A stretch of 64,000 nucleotides of DNA from Puffinus mauretanicus (lineage: Eukaryota; Chordata; Aves; Procellariiformes; Procellariidae), in contig JAJKFH010000425.1 of the NCBI GenBank assembly GCA_023333565.1, forward strand, positions 620,001 to 684,000, given 5' to 3'. Below, piece after piece: positions 1-13,580 of this stretch. Positions within the stretch are counted from its first letter, which is position 1. Each line of letters opens with the position of its first letter. The position numbers and the translations under genes are program-made. A model generated the notes under the pieces. It was not told the DNA's origin. It was given only the letters and a program-made list of their open reading frames with translations, and did no database searches.

Positions 1-125
1 CTGAGTAGATGCAAGATTATTTATGGCACTACAAGGACAACTGAAATCAAACACACTTGCAAATCCACACAAGTGCATCAGAGAGCTAGCTGTCACCAGC
101 CCAGTTGCTTCTGACACTTTGGACA

Positions 126-184
126 AAATCCTGGTTCCACTGAAGTCACTGAATTTTACACTGACTTCAGCACAGCCAGGATTT
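126..184. repeat. Ancient palindromic interspersed repeat (hairpin)
   Basis: Two nested perfect inverted repeats are present. AAATCCTGG at 126-134 pairs with CCAGGATTT at 176-184, and CTGAAGTCA at 140-148 pairs with TGACTTCAG at 162-170, leaving a 13-nt loop. The arrangement resembles degenerate MITE-like palindromes that are scattered through archosaur and turtle genomes. That family assignment is from memory; the hairpin is read directly. No flanking target duplication is evident. Confidence 0.5.
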
Positions 185-3100
185 CTGTCTCTGAAGATAA
201 TCTATATGCATCTGTCAACTAACTTAAACTAAGTGTGCTTCATTCACTCCCTAGAATAAATGAGCTTCACATTTTTCAAGGTCAAATTTGTTTAAATTAG
301 TTCAGATCTAATTACTCCATCTCAGGAAGGAGGTACCACCACTTTAGCTGACCATGTAGCTGTGGTGAGAGACACACATCCAAGTGGAAAGATTTATCAC
401 GTTTATACATTGAGTCAGTAGTTTATATTCTATGTCTGTAAAATTTGGGGTAAACATGTACAGTCATCTTTAAAAAACAACCATCAGCTGATTCACTTAA
501 ATTTTTATGTTTCTCAGGCTTTCATAACTTTTTTTTAAAACTTCCACACAACTCTCTGTATCTATTTGCAAGAATATATATATTTGTCAAAGGGTGAAGT
601 GTAACAACTCTGAACTGCTGTGCGCAGCTTCTATAAATAGTCCCTCCTTCACACGAGTCATGGGGTGAGAAAAGCATTTTGCACAGGTAAAGAATAACCC
701 TACAGAGTCTAGTAAAGTTTAATGGATAGCACAAGATTTGCAAACAGACTTCAAGAGTCAAAGTATAGCCTATGGACAGTATTTGTGAAAAATGACAAAG
801 GAAATGTTCAGCACACCCAAGTACTTGCAGATAATTCTTGAAGAGGGGTTCCTATTGACATAATACAACTTTTTTCCTTTTTAATGTGGTCCATGAAACT
901 CCTAGAGAACTTTGTGACAGCAGAAGCAGGATTTTCTGCTAAAAGTTGGAGCAGACTTAGTGTGCAGACTGTCCACACATCTACATATATATTGTAAATG
1001 GGTGAAAGATTTGATTCTCTGAATCAGCTTTATGTACTTTTCACTTTTAAAGAACCAAAGAGGAATATTCTTTCAATGAAAGAATGCAGTGGCTAATTAA
1101 TTAGGCATTCTTCCCTTCACCTTAAAAACACACTCATCCAATCAGGGTGTAGCATAGCTAAATGATCAAAAAGCTATCAATTGAAGTAAAGCATTACTAA
1201 AGTGAAAGTATGCAATTAAGATAGTTTGCCAAATTATTATTAAAAAAACCCACAAATTTATACAAATCAAATATAAAGCAAGGAAAATACATATATGGAA
1301 GTTTGCTATTAACAGCTAATCTGACCAGAATTTCTTTATATGTAAATATGTATATATATTCACACACTAAATTACATATCAAGTAGCTGTACACATGAAG
1401 CCTTATACACAAAATCAGCCTAGAAGTTTTTTGAAGTATAACATTAAGAATGCCTACCTCTACTACTTTCCTAACTCAAACCCATATTTGTTAATTATGT
1501 GTATCTGTCAAAATCAGATTTATTTATACAAAATGTTTAATCTTTCTTCACTAAGAAATCTGTCCTGAAATGCAATTTCATTACAAGTATTCTCCTCCTG
1601 TTAAGCTCATTTAAAATAAAAACTTAAAAATGTTACTTATAATACAAGGTTTTTAAATCTCATCATATATCTTTACAGAAAATAGTATAAATTGAACTTT
1701 TTATAATTTGTTATTGATCATGGATTATTCTGCATTATTGAATTTGAATGCTGGTTTCATTCTCTTATCTTTATGAACTGCTGTCTTTGTTTACCTTTTC
1801 TCAATCATCACTATTATTATCACCGCATAATTAATGATTAATACTTAACTCTATAATTTTACTTTTATTTGTGTTGATTCTTTGGTTTTTATTGGTTTTA
1901 TAGCTTCAGTGGCTTCTGTTAGAGATCAAAAGTCTTTGCCTTTTCTCAGCCAGATGGTACAGTTTCCATGTTCAGTGGGAGGGCCATCTTTCAAAGGCCA
2001 GCTGGATAAAAAAGAGAATAAGAGGCAAATAGTAGGAAACCACATCTTCAATACAAAGCCTTCAGAAATATCAAGGCAACCACAAAAGGCAGGAGGTGAA
2101 GTGGTAGAATAGAAAAGAGACTCAAACATGTAATATGAGTTCTGATATTTAATATAATTTTGGTAAGTCACAAGATATGTATTGCTCTACTGCATGTCAT
2201 CAGCCCTCCTAACAGACTGCAAAGACTATTTCCCCAAGAGAGCACTAAACAATAAAGTAACATAAAGGTTATTTCATGATGAAAAATGGTTCCATTACTT
2301 AACTGCCTTTTCATAGTATAAAAATTGGTGATGGAAAATATCTATTAAACCGTTGACTCATTTTACTGTTATTGAAGAATTGATCAATAATGTAGATATC
2401 CCTACCATGTACACTTGGTGTGGATGTGTTCATGAATTATCACTGAGATTTTATTCCTTGGGGAAATAGAGCTTATCCTGAGTTTATTTTACCTAATATT
2501 TAGCTTTATCTAGTTCTTCTTATTATTTTGATTCAGTTGTTTTTACTTCCCTCTACATCCAGCATTTGATTTTCTATTTTCTTTTGGTATCAAGGCCATT
2601 TCAAACATTTATTTTTTATCCAAACTGTGATTTAGTTATGAAATATTTCTCCTTTTCTTTTCCAGAATAACATTTCTTGACTTCCACAAAATCTGGATCA
2701 AATCCTAAATTCTCCTGTTCAGACACTAGTACTTATTTCTATACTGCTCTGTGTACACACATGTACTGTTGCAAGAATGAAAAATGCTGTAAAAGACCAC
2801 AAAATCAGAATGGTAGAGTTTTATGACACTTTGCACAGAAGCAGATCACTGTAACCCATAATTTATTTAATTTTTAAACATGCATATAAAATATTTTACT
2901 ATTGTTTAGGTGTTGTTTTTTTTTTTCCCAGAAGTCTTATAAAAATACGGGTACAGTATATTCAAGAAGGCATTTTAGATTTTCCCAGGTACAGGGAGCT
3001 ATAAGAGTGTAGCAGGAAAAACGTTTTCCAAATAGGAACCCGTTCTCACTTCTAGCCCTAGAGAACTAGAGATAATGAACTTTAAAGCTGTGGCATTTTT

Positions 3101-3255
3101 ATGTACTGAAAAGGTATCTATAATTTTTAACAGATTTTTATAGTTCTCTTTGAGTCCTCTTCCATGAAGCTCAAAGCAGATAGAGCATTTAGCATCATTC
3201 ATTACAAATGTAAAGTAATTCCAAATAAGAGCCCTGAGTAGTATAAAACATTCAC

Positions 3256-3277
3256 TTTTTTTTTTTTTTTTTTTTTT
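3256..3277. repeat. Poly-T tract (22 T)
   Basis: An uninterrupted run of 22 T. It could be the poly-A tail of an old minus-strand retroposon lying to its right, but I see no recognisable source and no convincing target duplication. Confidence 0.85.
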
Positions 3278-6200
3278 GCTGGTCTCCACTGTATGAAACA
3301 TTCTGTAGCAATATGAATATTGTATGCTGTTTTGTTTTGTTTTGCTTTGTGTATGGAAGCTAAGTGTTGACCCTCCATTACCAGATAAAATATGTGCCTC
3401 AAAAAGGGCCTTTTCTCCTTCTCTGACATAGCATCCCCAAAATGGCTTCTTCAGGAAGCATTTCCAAATCCAGGCTGAGCAGGCAAGGGAAGGAAATGAG
3501 GAAAAGTCCTCTAAGCTAAGCCAAGCACTTTTTCTCTGGTAAAGAGAGCAGAGATGATGATGAATACTGAAAGCAAGCCATGGTTTTGTAACAGGTAGTC
3601 TGAGCAAGCCAAACCAAGATGCTTAGCCCATCTCTCATGAAGAGAGACCTCATTTACACAGATACTGTCTCCTGCTGGTGGCTTTCTGTGTCTTCTGCTG
3701 TTCTTCACTGACTAGCAATTGAATGCAAGTAATCAGTCTCAAGAGGTAACTAAAATTTAGGTGCATATTATGTTCTAAAATTAGGTAGTCTATATTGTGC
3801 ACTTGTATACCGCATCACACACTTATACTCCACGTATATAAACAATCTTAGAAAGGAATGTGTTTTCTTTCAAAATGAATTTAAATATAAAACAATTAAA
3901 AACCACAATAAAATATACAAAATATTTTCACAGCTAATACATAAAATGTTGTTGCTATTTTTTCCCATTTGCAATCAATTTCCAGATCTGTTTTTCATAT
4001 GCACAGGAATGTTTGCCAGGTGTTAATACCTACTGGGACATACATTTTTCTCAACAACTAAGATCTTTGTTTGTGGTGATTTAATTTGCACAGGTAAAAA
4101 CCTTTTTTGAAAGTGAAATGGCAACTTTTCCTTGTCTGTTCTCCTTTTGCTCATATGAGATGTATCTAAACCTGGCTTTGGTTTAACACCAACTCTGAGC
4201 TAAACACCTAATGGACAGGCAGCAAGTTAATGTAAGTAACACAGGATATGACACGTGGGATCTGTGTAACATGCGAACAATGGAACAGTTCAAAAGCATG
4301 TTGACATCTCATGGTGAGTTCATTATCTAGTACAAAGTAGTCAGGCAAGCATATAGGAATGATAGTTTTTAGAGAGAGGGAAAGTAAGGAGATTTATTTA
4401 GTTTTGAAAGAACCTGTAAGGCAGTCTGAACTGATGAGTCAACTAGCTACAGAGATGAAAATGTCCTTGTAATTAAATTTCAGGGGAATAAGAATTCTTG
4501 GTTCAAAGACAGAAACCAGTCTATAGTTGCATAGTAGTCTTCTACGTTAGTCATATTGAATAAATCTTGATTATTTTGAACTAAATGAAATCTTATAAAT
4601 ATACCAATCTATAACAATAGTTACTATGTATTACAAATCTATACATTAAGTAATATTATCCTTCTATGATTAGAAATAATAGCTACTGAGGATTTTTCAG
4701 CTAAACAAACTGTCCTTTATGCCCTGAACTGTAAATTAATTTTTTTTCATCCAGACATACTGAATAAAGAATTGCAGTGCAGTCCTTTAGAGCCTGTGAG
4801 CAAAAAGTAACAGAAAAATGTGCAAGAAGCAGAGACAGAGGTTTTCCAGGAGCCAAAATGGAGAACATCAGCATAGCCAGTTTTGCTTAATTTTGAAGCA
4901 ACTGTGTATTATGAAAATAAAATTTTCTTATCACTTTCAGTAGAAAGGGCTGACAGGCTTGCATTCTGTTTATTAGTATAATTACTTTATAAAAAGTTTA
5001 AAGAGCAGGCATTGAATAGAAAGATGTACTTTTTTTTTTTTTTTCTTAAAATTTAAAGCAGATTAGAGGACAGTTCTAATTAGGGTCACAGATTTTTAAA
5101 AAAACACACCCTCAAACCCACTTCCTGGTTTCTGTCTACTTGTATACTCTTCCTCCTCTGTCTTCTTCCCCTCCCTTCCTTCAGGAGCAAGTTCCAAATG
5201 AAATGTGAAGTGAGTCACACTGTCCTGTTTTTACATTGACAATTTATACTCATTACTGCTCAGTACAGTTGTACTCCAAGTAAATGCACTCTAAGTAAAT
5301 GCTGAAATTAAATGACAAAAAAACCCCAAACAGTTATGGAAATAAATTTAAGGTGTTTTGTGACCTTTTACAGAATTCCCATATGGTAGATATTAGCTGG
5401 AAGAAAACGTTTAACAATTAATTGGTAACACACACAGCTACCATACAAGAGTTATGGTTAATACAGTAAAATCCATAATATCACCAAAACTTCTAAGAAG
5501 TCAAGTGTGAATCCTGAACTTTTCAAATCAATGTCAAAACTATTTAGTTTGTAAATGAACAATTCAGTAGGTACTGGGCTGTGTCTTCGAACTGCTTCTT
5601 TTAATAAATGAGAATGTTACATTAAAATACCATTTAGGGAGATCTGGAAAGTATTTCAACATTCCTAAAGCTTTTTCACAAGTCCCAAAATAGAAATATT
5701 ATGTTCTGCATAAGTATCTCAAGAAGGAAAGTAGGAAAAATGGGGGAAGTATGCAAGTATGATATGAGATTTCTAGTTATAGACTCATTTCATTCAGATG
5801 AAAGACAGAAATATTTCGCAGTTTCATGTCATAGCAAAAATGGGATGTTGTCTAACTTTGAAACCCCCCCAAATTAATTGTTTGTGTTTATAAAAATGAT
5901 TAATAATCTTTCCAAATCCCATTTTTGTCCAAAAAAAAAGACAGCTAGATAGATAGATTACTGTTCATTCCCACAATAATGCTTAGACTGTTTAGACTGG
6001 AACACAGTCTAAAATAGAAGCTACCATGGGAAAGGAAAAGAACAAAAGATGTCAAAAAATATTAGGTTAAATCTGTTCTATCTTGAGTTGAGTTCTTGTA
6101 TGAAGACTTGTATGAAACTTACTTACATCTTTCCAAAATACAGTTATAGAAATTTTCTGCTAAGAACTTTCTCATTTTTAGCCTAAAGAAAATAAGAGGA

Positions 6201-8109
6201 CTGGAGGTCTTCTAAAATGGCTCTCCAGGAAAACTGGGATAATTCAGAAAGCAAAGAGAATGTGGAAAGTAAAATATGAATTCAAATCACATAACCTAAG
6301 CAAGATTTCACAGAAGGTGGAATGTCAAAAGGGCATAAAGTATTGAATGAGTGGTGTGACTCACTAGGAGACCACCATCTCAAATATGGTGTTAATATGG
6401 GAAGTAACAAGTAAACTATTCAATGTATGTGTACCTTTCACGTGTAGAAAGAGTGACACTAGAAAAATATAATTGTAGCATCTTTCTGGTATGGACAAAT
6501 GTAAAGGTGTCTAACAGATGGACCAAACAAAAACTGTGGTGAATTTTTCGCAATTTTCCTTTTCACATTATGTGAAAATCCTGGCTATGGATTTTGTAGA
6601 AGTATCACATAGAGGTTTCTAAATGTTACACATGATTAGGGGCTGATGGCTCCTAGAATTCATGGACATGTAAGATACTAAAAAATATTCACTTTCCTGA
6701 CACAAGAATCAAAACATGACAAAGTCTAGTCAAAAGAAAACAAACAGTGAAGTAAAGTGGTTCTGTTATCCACATCTCCTTCATGGTTTCTTTGCCTCTG
6801 TCTTTCATTCTCTCTTTTGGGACTTGATGTAAGATTTCAAGAAGGGTTTTAAGATTAAATTTCTTTCTATGTTAATCCTTTAAGCTTTTCCCTTTGGACT
6901 CCCAACTTCAATGACAGACTGTTCATTCACAGTGTCCGAACTCTATTTTTTTAAGAATGAGGAACTAATGCAATGTTGTTAAATTCTCACATAGCTGTCT
7001 AAACGTTGGTTTTATTTTCAAAGGGACAGATCCACCTCCTAGGGAAACACCCAAGCATTTCTTATTTTGAGAAAAAGAAAGAGAAAGAGAGAATGACCCT
7101 TCACAGTTACGTGACTGTGAACAATCTATGCAGAATATTTTCACTGTGCTTAATAATCAGCAGCAGGCCTCAGAGTAAAACAATAAATAATAATTTCCGG
7201 GACTTTCTACCATTTTATGAAACACTTCAAAGCTAACATGCTTTTATCTGATATGTTTGGTGACATTTGATATGACTTCTAATAAGACAGCTAATTGTTC
7301 ATGTGTGTTTCTTTCCCCCTGATGCTGATAAAGGCTGCCTCTCACCTCCTTGTCATTCCAATCTTTACTGTTGGGTTTGGTCAGCCCCTGGTCTTTGCCA
7401 ACCAGCTTACCTGCAACCTGTTTCTGCCAGGTCAAGTTTTATAGGGTGTTCAGTATGACCACTGATCTGGTGTGGACTATGAGGCACGAGGAAAGTGAGG
7501 AATGCCAGTTGTTTGTCCGGTGTGATTGAAACCACCCAATTGCTTACCAGGAAGGTCCTGAAGGTTTTCTTTATCTACTTATACTTAAAAAGAAAAAGAA
7601 AATTAAACTGCTGAGAAAGAAGACATTATCATACAGTTATGACACAACTGGAACTATCTTGTGTTTTCATGACTATACTATCTAAATAGCAAATATTATG
7701 ATTAATACTGCAAGATCTTTCAAATTATAACCTATATTCAAGGCTTGCAACTTTCTGTGGAAAAATATTCACCTTCAAATAGTATTTTACATGCTTTGTT
7801 TTACCATGATACTTGCCTTCAAAGGTAATTTTAACTAAATTTCTTCAAACTATCTAAAAAATTTAAGAGAAGTTTGTCCTGGTTTTGGCTGTTAATTTTC
7901 TTCCTAGCAGTTGCTATGTAGTGCTGTGTTTTGTATTTAGTATGAGAATAATGTTGATAACACACTGATGTTTTAGTTGTTGTTAAGTAGTGCTTACTAT
8001 AGTCAAGGACTTTTCAGCTTCCCATGCTCTGCCAGGTGCACAAGAAGCTGGGAGGGAGCATAGCCAGGAGAGCTGACCCAAACTGTCCAAAGGGATATTC
8101 CATACCATA

Positions 8110-8132
8110 TGACATCATGCTCAGTATATAAG
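8110..8132 (+). promoter_or_regulatory. CRE-like site and TATA box of solo LTR
   Basis: TGACATCA (8110-8117) is followed after seven bases by TATATAAG (8125-8132). The same pair occurs in the other LTRs. The central CG of a full CRE (TGACGTCA) reads CA here, as expected if the CpG decayed. Confidence 0.6.
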
Positions 8133-8239
8133 CTGGGGGGATTTGATGTGGGGGGTGGTGACCGCTGCTTGGGAACTAGCTGGACATCAGTTGGTGGGTG
8201 GTGAGCAATTGCATCGTGCATCACTTGCTTTGTATATTC

Positions 8240-8334
<95 letters not shown>

Positions 8335-8357
8335 ACACTACTACTACTACTACTACT
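8240..8357 (+). repeat. Compound (ATT)n(ACT)n microsatellite inside solo LTR
   Basis: About 15 copies of ATT change abruptly to some 24 copies of ACT, broken once by an imperfect unit near 8333-8338. The related LTRs have only a short AT-rich trinucleotide stretch at this place, so the repeat expanded after or shortly before insertion. Confidence 0.95.
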
Positions 8358-8642
8358 TCACTTTTTTTTATTTCAATTATTAAACTGTCTTTATCTCAAC
8401 CCATGAGTTTTCTCACTTTCACTCTTCTGATACTCTCCCCTATCCACCGGAGGGTGGGAGTGAGCAAGCGGCTGTGTGGTGTTTAGTTGCTGACTAGGGT
8501 TAAACCATGACAAAGTTGAGCACTGTACTATTTCAATACAAATACTCTATCTGTGCGCCTAATCCTATCATGAGCTCTGTAGAGAGGGAAGAGACTGCCC
8601 ATATATTGGATAGGAAGAAGGGGTTTGTTCCCAGATGATACT

Positions 8643-9243
8643 TGTCATGGTTTGACCCCAGCTGGCAACTAAGCACCACCAGAGCCGCTCAATCACTCCT
8701 CCCTGGTGGGATGGGGGAGAGAATCAGAAGGCCAAAAGTGAGAAAACTCGTGGGTTGAGATAAAGACAGTTTCATAGGTAAAGCAAAAGCTGCTCACACA
8801 AGCAAAGCAAAACAAGGAATTCATTCACTACTTCCCATCGGTAGGCAAGTGTTCAGCCATCCCCAGGAAAGCAGGGCTCCATCACACGTAATGGTTACTT
8901 TACTTGGGAAGATGGACGTCACAACTCCAAACATCTCCCCCTTCCTTCTTCTTCCCCCAGCTTTATATGCTGAGCGTGACGTCATATGGTATGGAATATC
9001 CTTTTGGTCAGTTGGGGTCAGCTGTCCCAGCTGCGTCCCCTCACAACTTCTTGTGCACCCCCAGCCTCCTCGCTGGTGGGGTGGAGTGAGAAGCAGAAAA
9101 GGCCTTGACTCTGCGTAAGCACTGCACAGCAGTAACGAAAACATCTCTGTGTTATCAACTCTGTTTCCAGCAGAAATCCAAAACATAGCCACATACTAGC
9201 TACTATGAAGAAAATTAACTCTATCCCAGCCAAACCCAGCACA
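8643..9243 (-). mobile_element. Solo LTR, ERVL-like, minus orientation
   Basis: On the minus strand this reads TGTGCTGG to CCATGACA. It closely resembles the LTRs of the repeat-bearing element at 46937-49493: both share the GCAAAGCAAAACAAGG block and the GGAATTCATTCAC block. TACT flanks both sides (8639-8642 and 9244-9247), consistent with a 4-5 bp target duplication, one base of which is ambiguous with the LTR end. No internal sequence remains. It lies only 130 bp from the plus-strand solo LTR, in opposite orientation. Confidence 0.88.
8961..8984 (-). promoter_or_regulatory. Intact CRE and TATA box in minus-strand solo LTR
   Basis: A perfect palindromic CRE, TGACGTCA, lies at 8977-8984. ATATAAAG on the minus strand (8961-8968) lies just downstream of it in the LTR sense. 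The CRE consensus is the known CREB/ATF site; activity is inferred. Confidence 0.6.
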
Positions 9244-12200
9244 TACTGAATCTAAAATATTTGGAGAATGAATCTGAAATAACACCTTTAAGTAGGCTTC
9301 ACATAATAGCAGTGAATTTCTGGTTATTATTTTATGTGTTTTCTTACTTTTTTTAAATAAAAATTCTGGTATCAAGATATCGGTTCTATCAGTTTCAGAA
9401 GTAGCTATAATGCATGCATGCAAAGCATTAGATTGAAATTCTACAGATGGTGAAAAATTCTCTTTTACTTCATTTTTTTCTAAATTAATTTCAGCTTTAT
9501 TCTAAATCAGGGTATACCCAGAGACTGGTCACATAAAACAAATTCATTGCCTTCTCCCCCTTTCCCAGAAAGACAGGAAAAATGCCTGCTTTCCATTTTT
9601 GCAAGGTATTATCACAAAGTTTTACCTTTCAAAATTCTATTTTCTGTGGCTTTTTTCTTTTTTTTTTGATTCGTAAATATTTTTTATTCTGTCTCCCTGT
9701 CTCTTGTACAATATTTTAAAAAGTCATCAAAGTGCCATACCCTAAAGGTTATATACTTTAATGCAATGAGTAAGTATATATTTACAACTGTACATTGTAA
9801 TTCTTGTCTGTGGTACCTATTTTTCAGTGCATCAGACTTTCTTCATGATGCATAAGGTTTTCTGTTTCCTGTCTTCACTTCTTTATCAAGGCATACATGA
9901 AAAATAAGAGATCAAAGACAACATATCCAGTTTTATATGACAAGACTTTTTAAGTATAATTCCTATTAAAAATATAATACTGTTTCTCTAATCTGCTAAT
10001 ACTGTGTGTGGAAATTGAAAGATATCATCTTCTGAAAGAAAAAAGAAAATCATACTTTTTTCCTCTTTGTCATCTGAGATTAATTCCACTGAACTAATGA
10101 GACTTTCAGAATGATCCCTATTAAGCAAAGCTGATTTTAGGAGCACTATTTATAAATATTTAGGAATCAAAACCATCATATTAAACCTTGGAAAGTGACT
10201 CTACACAAATATTGTCTGACAGTGACCTAATTAGAGTCATTTGCATACTAATGAGACTTTGAAAGAGATAAGCAATAGCATGCTTGTAATAGATAATTAA
10301 TTTGTGTTTCAAAATAAGCTATGGTTATTTAACCACAATTCATATGACACATTGAATTAGAGGAGCTGAGCAAGTTATTTTATAACAACAAACAACTGTT
10401 ACAGCTTTTCAGTTTTTCTTAAACTCCCGTTCAACAAATTTCCTTTGTGTTGAAAAGGTAAGGCTGTTCATTAAGCTTTTGATTTTGAAGTTTGTTTTGA
10501 AAAAAAGAAAACTAGGGAATAAAGTACTTCTGCACATCATAAAAGCAACACAATCTGTGCCATATGTTCCCCCTCATTTTGTACGTATATCGACACATCA
10601 GCCTCTGCAGCTGGTATATGGCTTCTTTTTCCTCCTAATCATTTTCCTTCAGTCACATATTGTTTATATTTGTGCAATACATGACCATACTTTATACAAT
10701 GCCTTCCATTGTTTAATTGTTATCTATCTGAACTTTCATTGTAAGAATAGAAGAAACGAGTAGTTTAAGGCTATGTTATAAGCTTAGAAAAGACACTGAA
10801 ATGAGGCTCCTGACATATATTTAACAATGTGCTACCATCTTCAAAACACTGAATTTCACCTCATTTCCTGTAAAAATGATGGTGAAACCATAAGCCTCAG
10901 CCTTAGCTTACCTACAATATGCATAATTGAAAATTCAAAGTGGATAAGTGCTGTTTCAGGTTACAAAATGTCATTTCTCAAAGCTCTGATATGTAATGAA
11001 GAAAATACATCTTTGTGAAAGCTATTAATATCTGATCGATTTATATGCCTGAAAATGGTTTTTACTGATATGTAAACCACACATTTAAGTCTTAGGTTAA
11101 TCTTTTTTCTATATTCTCCTTCTATAGAAAGGTGACCACGTATCTGTACAGCTTCTCTTTAAAGGCACTTTTCATATTAGTGGTAGAATAAGGATAAGTG
11201 ATTAATGCTTAGCATATTTTTAACTATTACTAAATAGCTACGTGGAAATATAAAAATAATTCAATCTGTTATTCCAGCCATATAATTACAAACATATCTT
11301 TGTTGATTTTGCTTTCATCTTAAAAGATGTTTTGCCTTCTCCATGTGAACACTCAGCTTCCAACTTTGTACACTCCTCCCAAAATTCAGGTTGAAAATGT
11401 GGGCAGAGGATTTCCACTCCTACTTCAACTGCAGCATACATTGTTTTCATTAGCAGTGCTTTTTAGTTGAACTTTTATGGCACAGAAGTCACTAAGCAAT
11501 GTTGGTGTTGCAAATGTTTGAAGTTGTGTGGTCACATAGAAACATTATGAAGTTGCTCTATTTTTTTATCCTGTGATATGATTGACTATGTCTGACAGTG
11601 TGTCATGAAATAAGGAGAGGACACTGGTCATTTGACTTAAGTATTCAGAGGGATAGGCTATACGAACGCAGCCAAAGAGAAAAAGAGATGAAAGAAAATA
11701 TGAAATCTGTATGTTTTAAAAAATACTCCTCTGGATGTAGGCATGTAAAGCTGTATATGATGAGATCCACAACTAATAGTAGGCTTTGTATTTCCTTTCT
11801 TTTCATTGGCACTTAGAACAATTCACAACAGGTAAATTTGCTTGCTGTGGATAAATCCAGAATAAAACTCAGAAAGAAAGACAAATGTCAGCTGTAACCT
11901 CAGCTGATAACTTAGATTTCATGCTAAATCCACACTCTCTTCTTCTGTGAGTGATATATTATCTTTGTTTTGGTGGCAAAACCAGTTTAACACACTTCCG
12001 TCCCATACATCCAAGCCATTTGTTCCTGCCCCTGCAATACAAATGAAATGCCCCTGACCTTACTACTGGTGGTGATAAAACTCTTTGAGGAGCTACACTG
12101 CAAAAGGCTCATAAAAATGATGCAAGTTTAAAATGATCCTAACACTGAAATAATCTGTGTGTTAAGCATAAATTTCAAAACCAGAAATTTGTTGTTGTGC

Positions 12201-13580
12201 GGCTTTACAGTGCACCTTGACAAAGAGTTTTGTCAGAGAAATTGAAAGGAAGGCAAATCATAGCTCAGGAATGAGTGGCTGGAGACAGGAGCTACCTGCA
12301 TAGGCCATCTTTACACCCAAAGCCAACGTATGGGGTAACCATGCCTACATTTCCTCTTTTACACTTGGAAACTACATGGCATTTCTCTTCATTCTTACCT
12401 AAGTACATTGATGTTCCCATTACCTTTAGTGAAATTAACCCAACACTTAACTTTAAGCATATTTTTATAGGCTAAATCTGGGCCTAGTCTTTCTGGGAAG
12501 AGAACTTCTCTGTTAAAATCTGGAATCTGATAATAGTAAAATTAAGCTGTAACCTTTACCATCTTATACACTTAATTTATAAAAAATACAACAGTGACAT
12601 TTATATTAAAAACAACAACAAAAACATGGGAGGGAGGGCACGCTTGTGCTGGAAATATTCTACTGCAAGATTTGAGACCTTAGTGAGGCACAAGGCCCTA
12701 GTCTTTGAAGGAACTTCCCAAGTGGATGAATATCTCTTTCTGTGTATATTAACTTCCTCATAAACAAAAGGAAAGTAAAGCTTACCACGCAGCTGTACTT
12801 TGTCCAAGGGGCATGGTGACATGTACCTCCCTAACATGTGTCCAGGACTATGAATAAGTCGGATGAAAAGTGCCTCAAGAAAAGACAAAGTGTATCAATG
12901 TGTCCCACATTTTCATCTTTCATGATGCAAATCATGAAGCATAAAGTAAGTGCCAGCTAATTCACTGCAACTGACTATGGAACTACAAAGGATTTACAAT
13001 GATTTATTAAAATTCTTCTGTTAGAATGTCTTCCTCTTCAAAACCATTAATCGCTGTTTCATGTAAAGCTGAGGCTTGTCTTTCGTTTATTTTCGTAAAG
13101 TTAAGTCACTCTGCAGTAAAACATCACTGTTAACAATTACAATGTGCTTAGCAATGCTAAAAATATGCACTAAAGATATAATTGTGGGTGTACGGCTCAT
13201 ATAATAAAAGGACTCCACAGAGAGATTTTCAGACATTTTATTTATCTTCATTGTAACTGGAAGGTTACCAACCAAGAATGACATTAACAGGCATTTACAG
13301 CAATGAACTGTCTACCTTTGTAGCCACAAAGGTACCTAGATGATTAGTATCACATTGAATGGGTCCACAGAAAAAGGTAGGGAGGCTGGCTAAAGAGCAG
13401 TAGTATCTGATGACAGATTTTTTTCATAGAATTTCCATATAAAGGCAATAAGTAGCAGACTAATTTTGAAAAGAATAGCAAGAAGTTCTCATACAAGATG
13501 CGCTGGAAAAATCATTCACTTTAATAGAGGTTTAAATGCAGAGACAGGAACCTAAAATAGAGGATGTAGGAGCTTTGTGG
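9244..13580. other. AT-rich sequence without a recognised gene
   Basis: No recognisable exon or repeat. A palindromic TGCATGCATGCA lies near 9411-9422, and a homeodomain/octamer-like motif cluster at 10228-10254 is listed separately. Open frames here are short, unrelated to anything I know and consistent with chance. Confidence 0.55.
10228..10254. promoter_or_regulatory. Possible conserved regulatory element: octamer with flanking TAAT motifs
   Basis: ATTTGCAT, the POU-domain octamer, lies at 10239-10246 between TAATTA (10228-10233) and TAATGA (10249-10254), with another TAATTAAT near 10294. Such clustering is typical of developmental enhancers in gene deserts, but AT-rich DNA also produces TAAT motifs by chance, so support is weak. 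Confidence 0.2.

Larger units (their letters stand above)
1..7869. other. AT-rich sequence without a recognised gene
   Basis: I find no exon, RNA gene or clear young repeat here. The sequence is AT-rich with scattered homopolymers, among them T runs at 3256-3277 and near 5031-5044, a short GATA repeat near 5949 and a GA-rich patch near 7071-7094. The longest open frame (minus strand, 2999-3607) crosses a poly-T as a lysine run and looks accidental. A palindromic ancient repeat at 126-184 is listed separately. Confidence 0.6.
7875..8512 (+). mobile_element. Solo LTR, ERVL-like, plus orientation, TSD AAGTT
   Basis: The element runs from TGTCCTGG to CCATGACA and is flanked by identical 5-bp duplications, AAGTT at 7870-7874 and 8513-8517. 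Its ends match those of the provirus LTR at 13586. It contains a CRE-like/TATA promoter pair and a long trinucleotide repeat that has enlarged it to 638 bp. No primer-binding site or internal sequence follows, so this is a solo LTR left by recombination between the two LTRs of a former provirus. Confidence 0.9.

Noticed and set aside
2999..3607. 202-codon open frame on the minus strand
   Set aside because: It passes through a 22-base poly-T as a lysine run, shows no recognisable domain, and seems to be a chance frame.
8003..8406. Long leucine, isoleucine and valine-rich frames on both strands
   Set aside because: They are translations of the ATT/ACT microsatellite inside a solo LTR.
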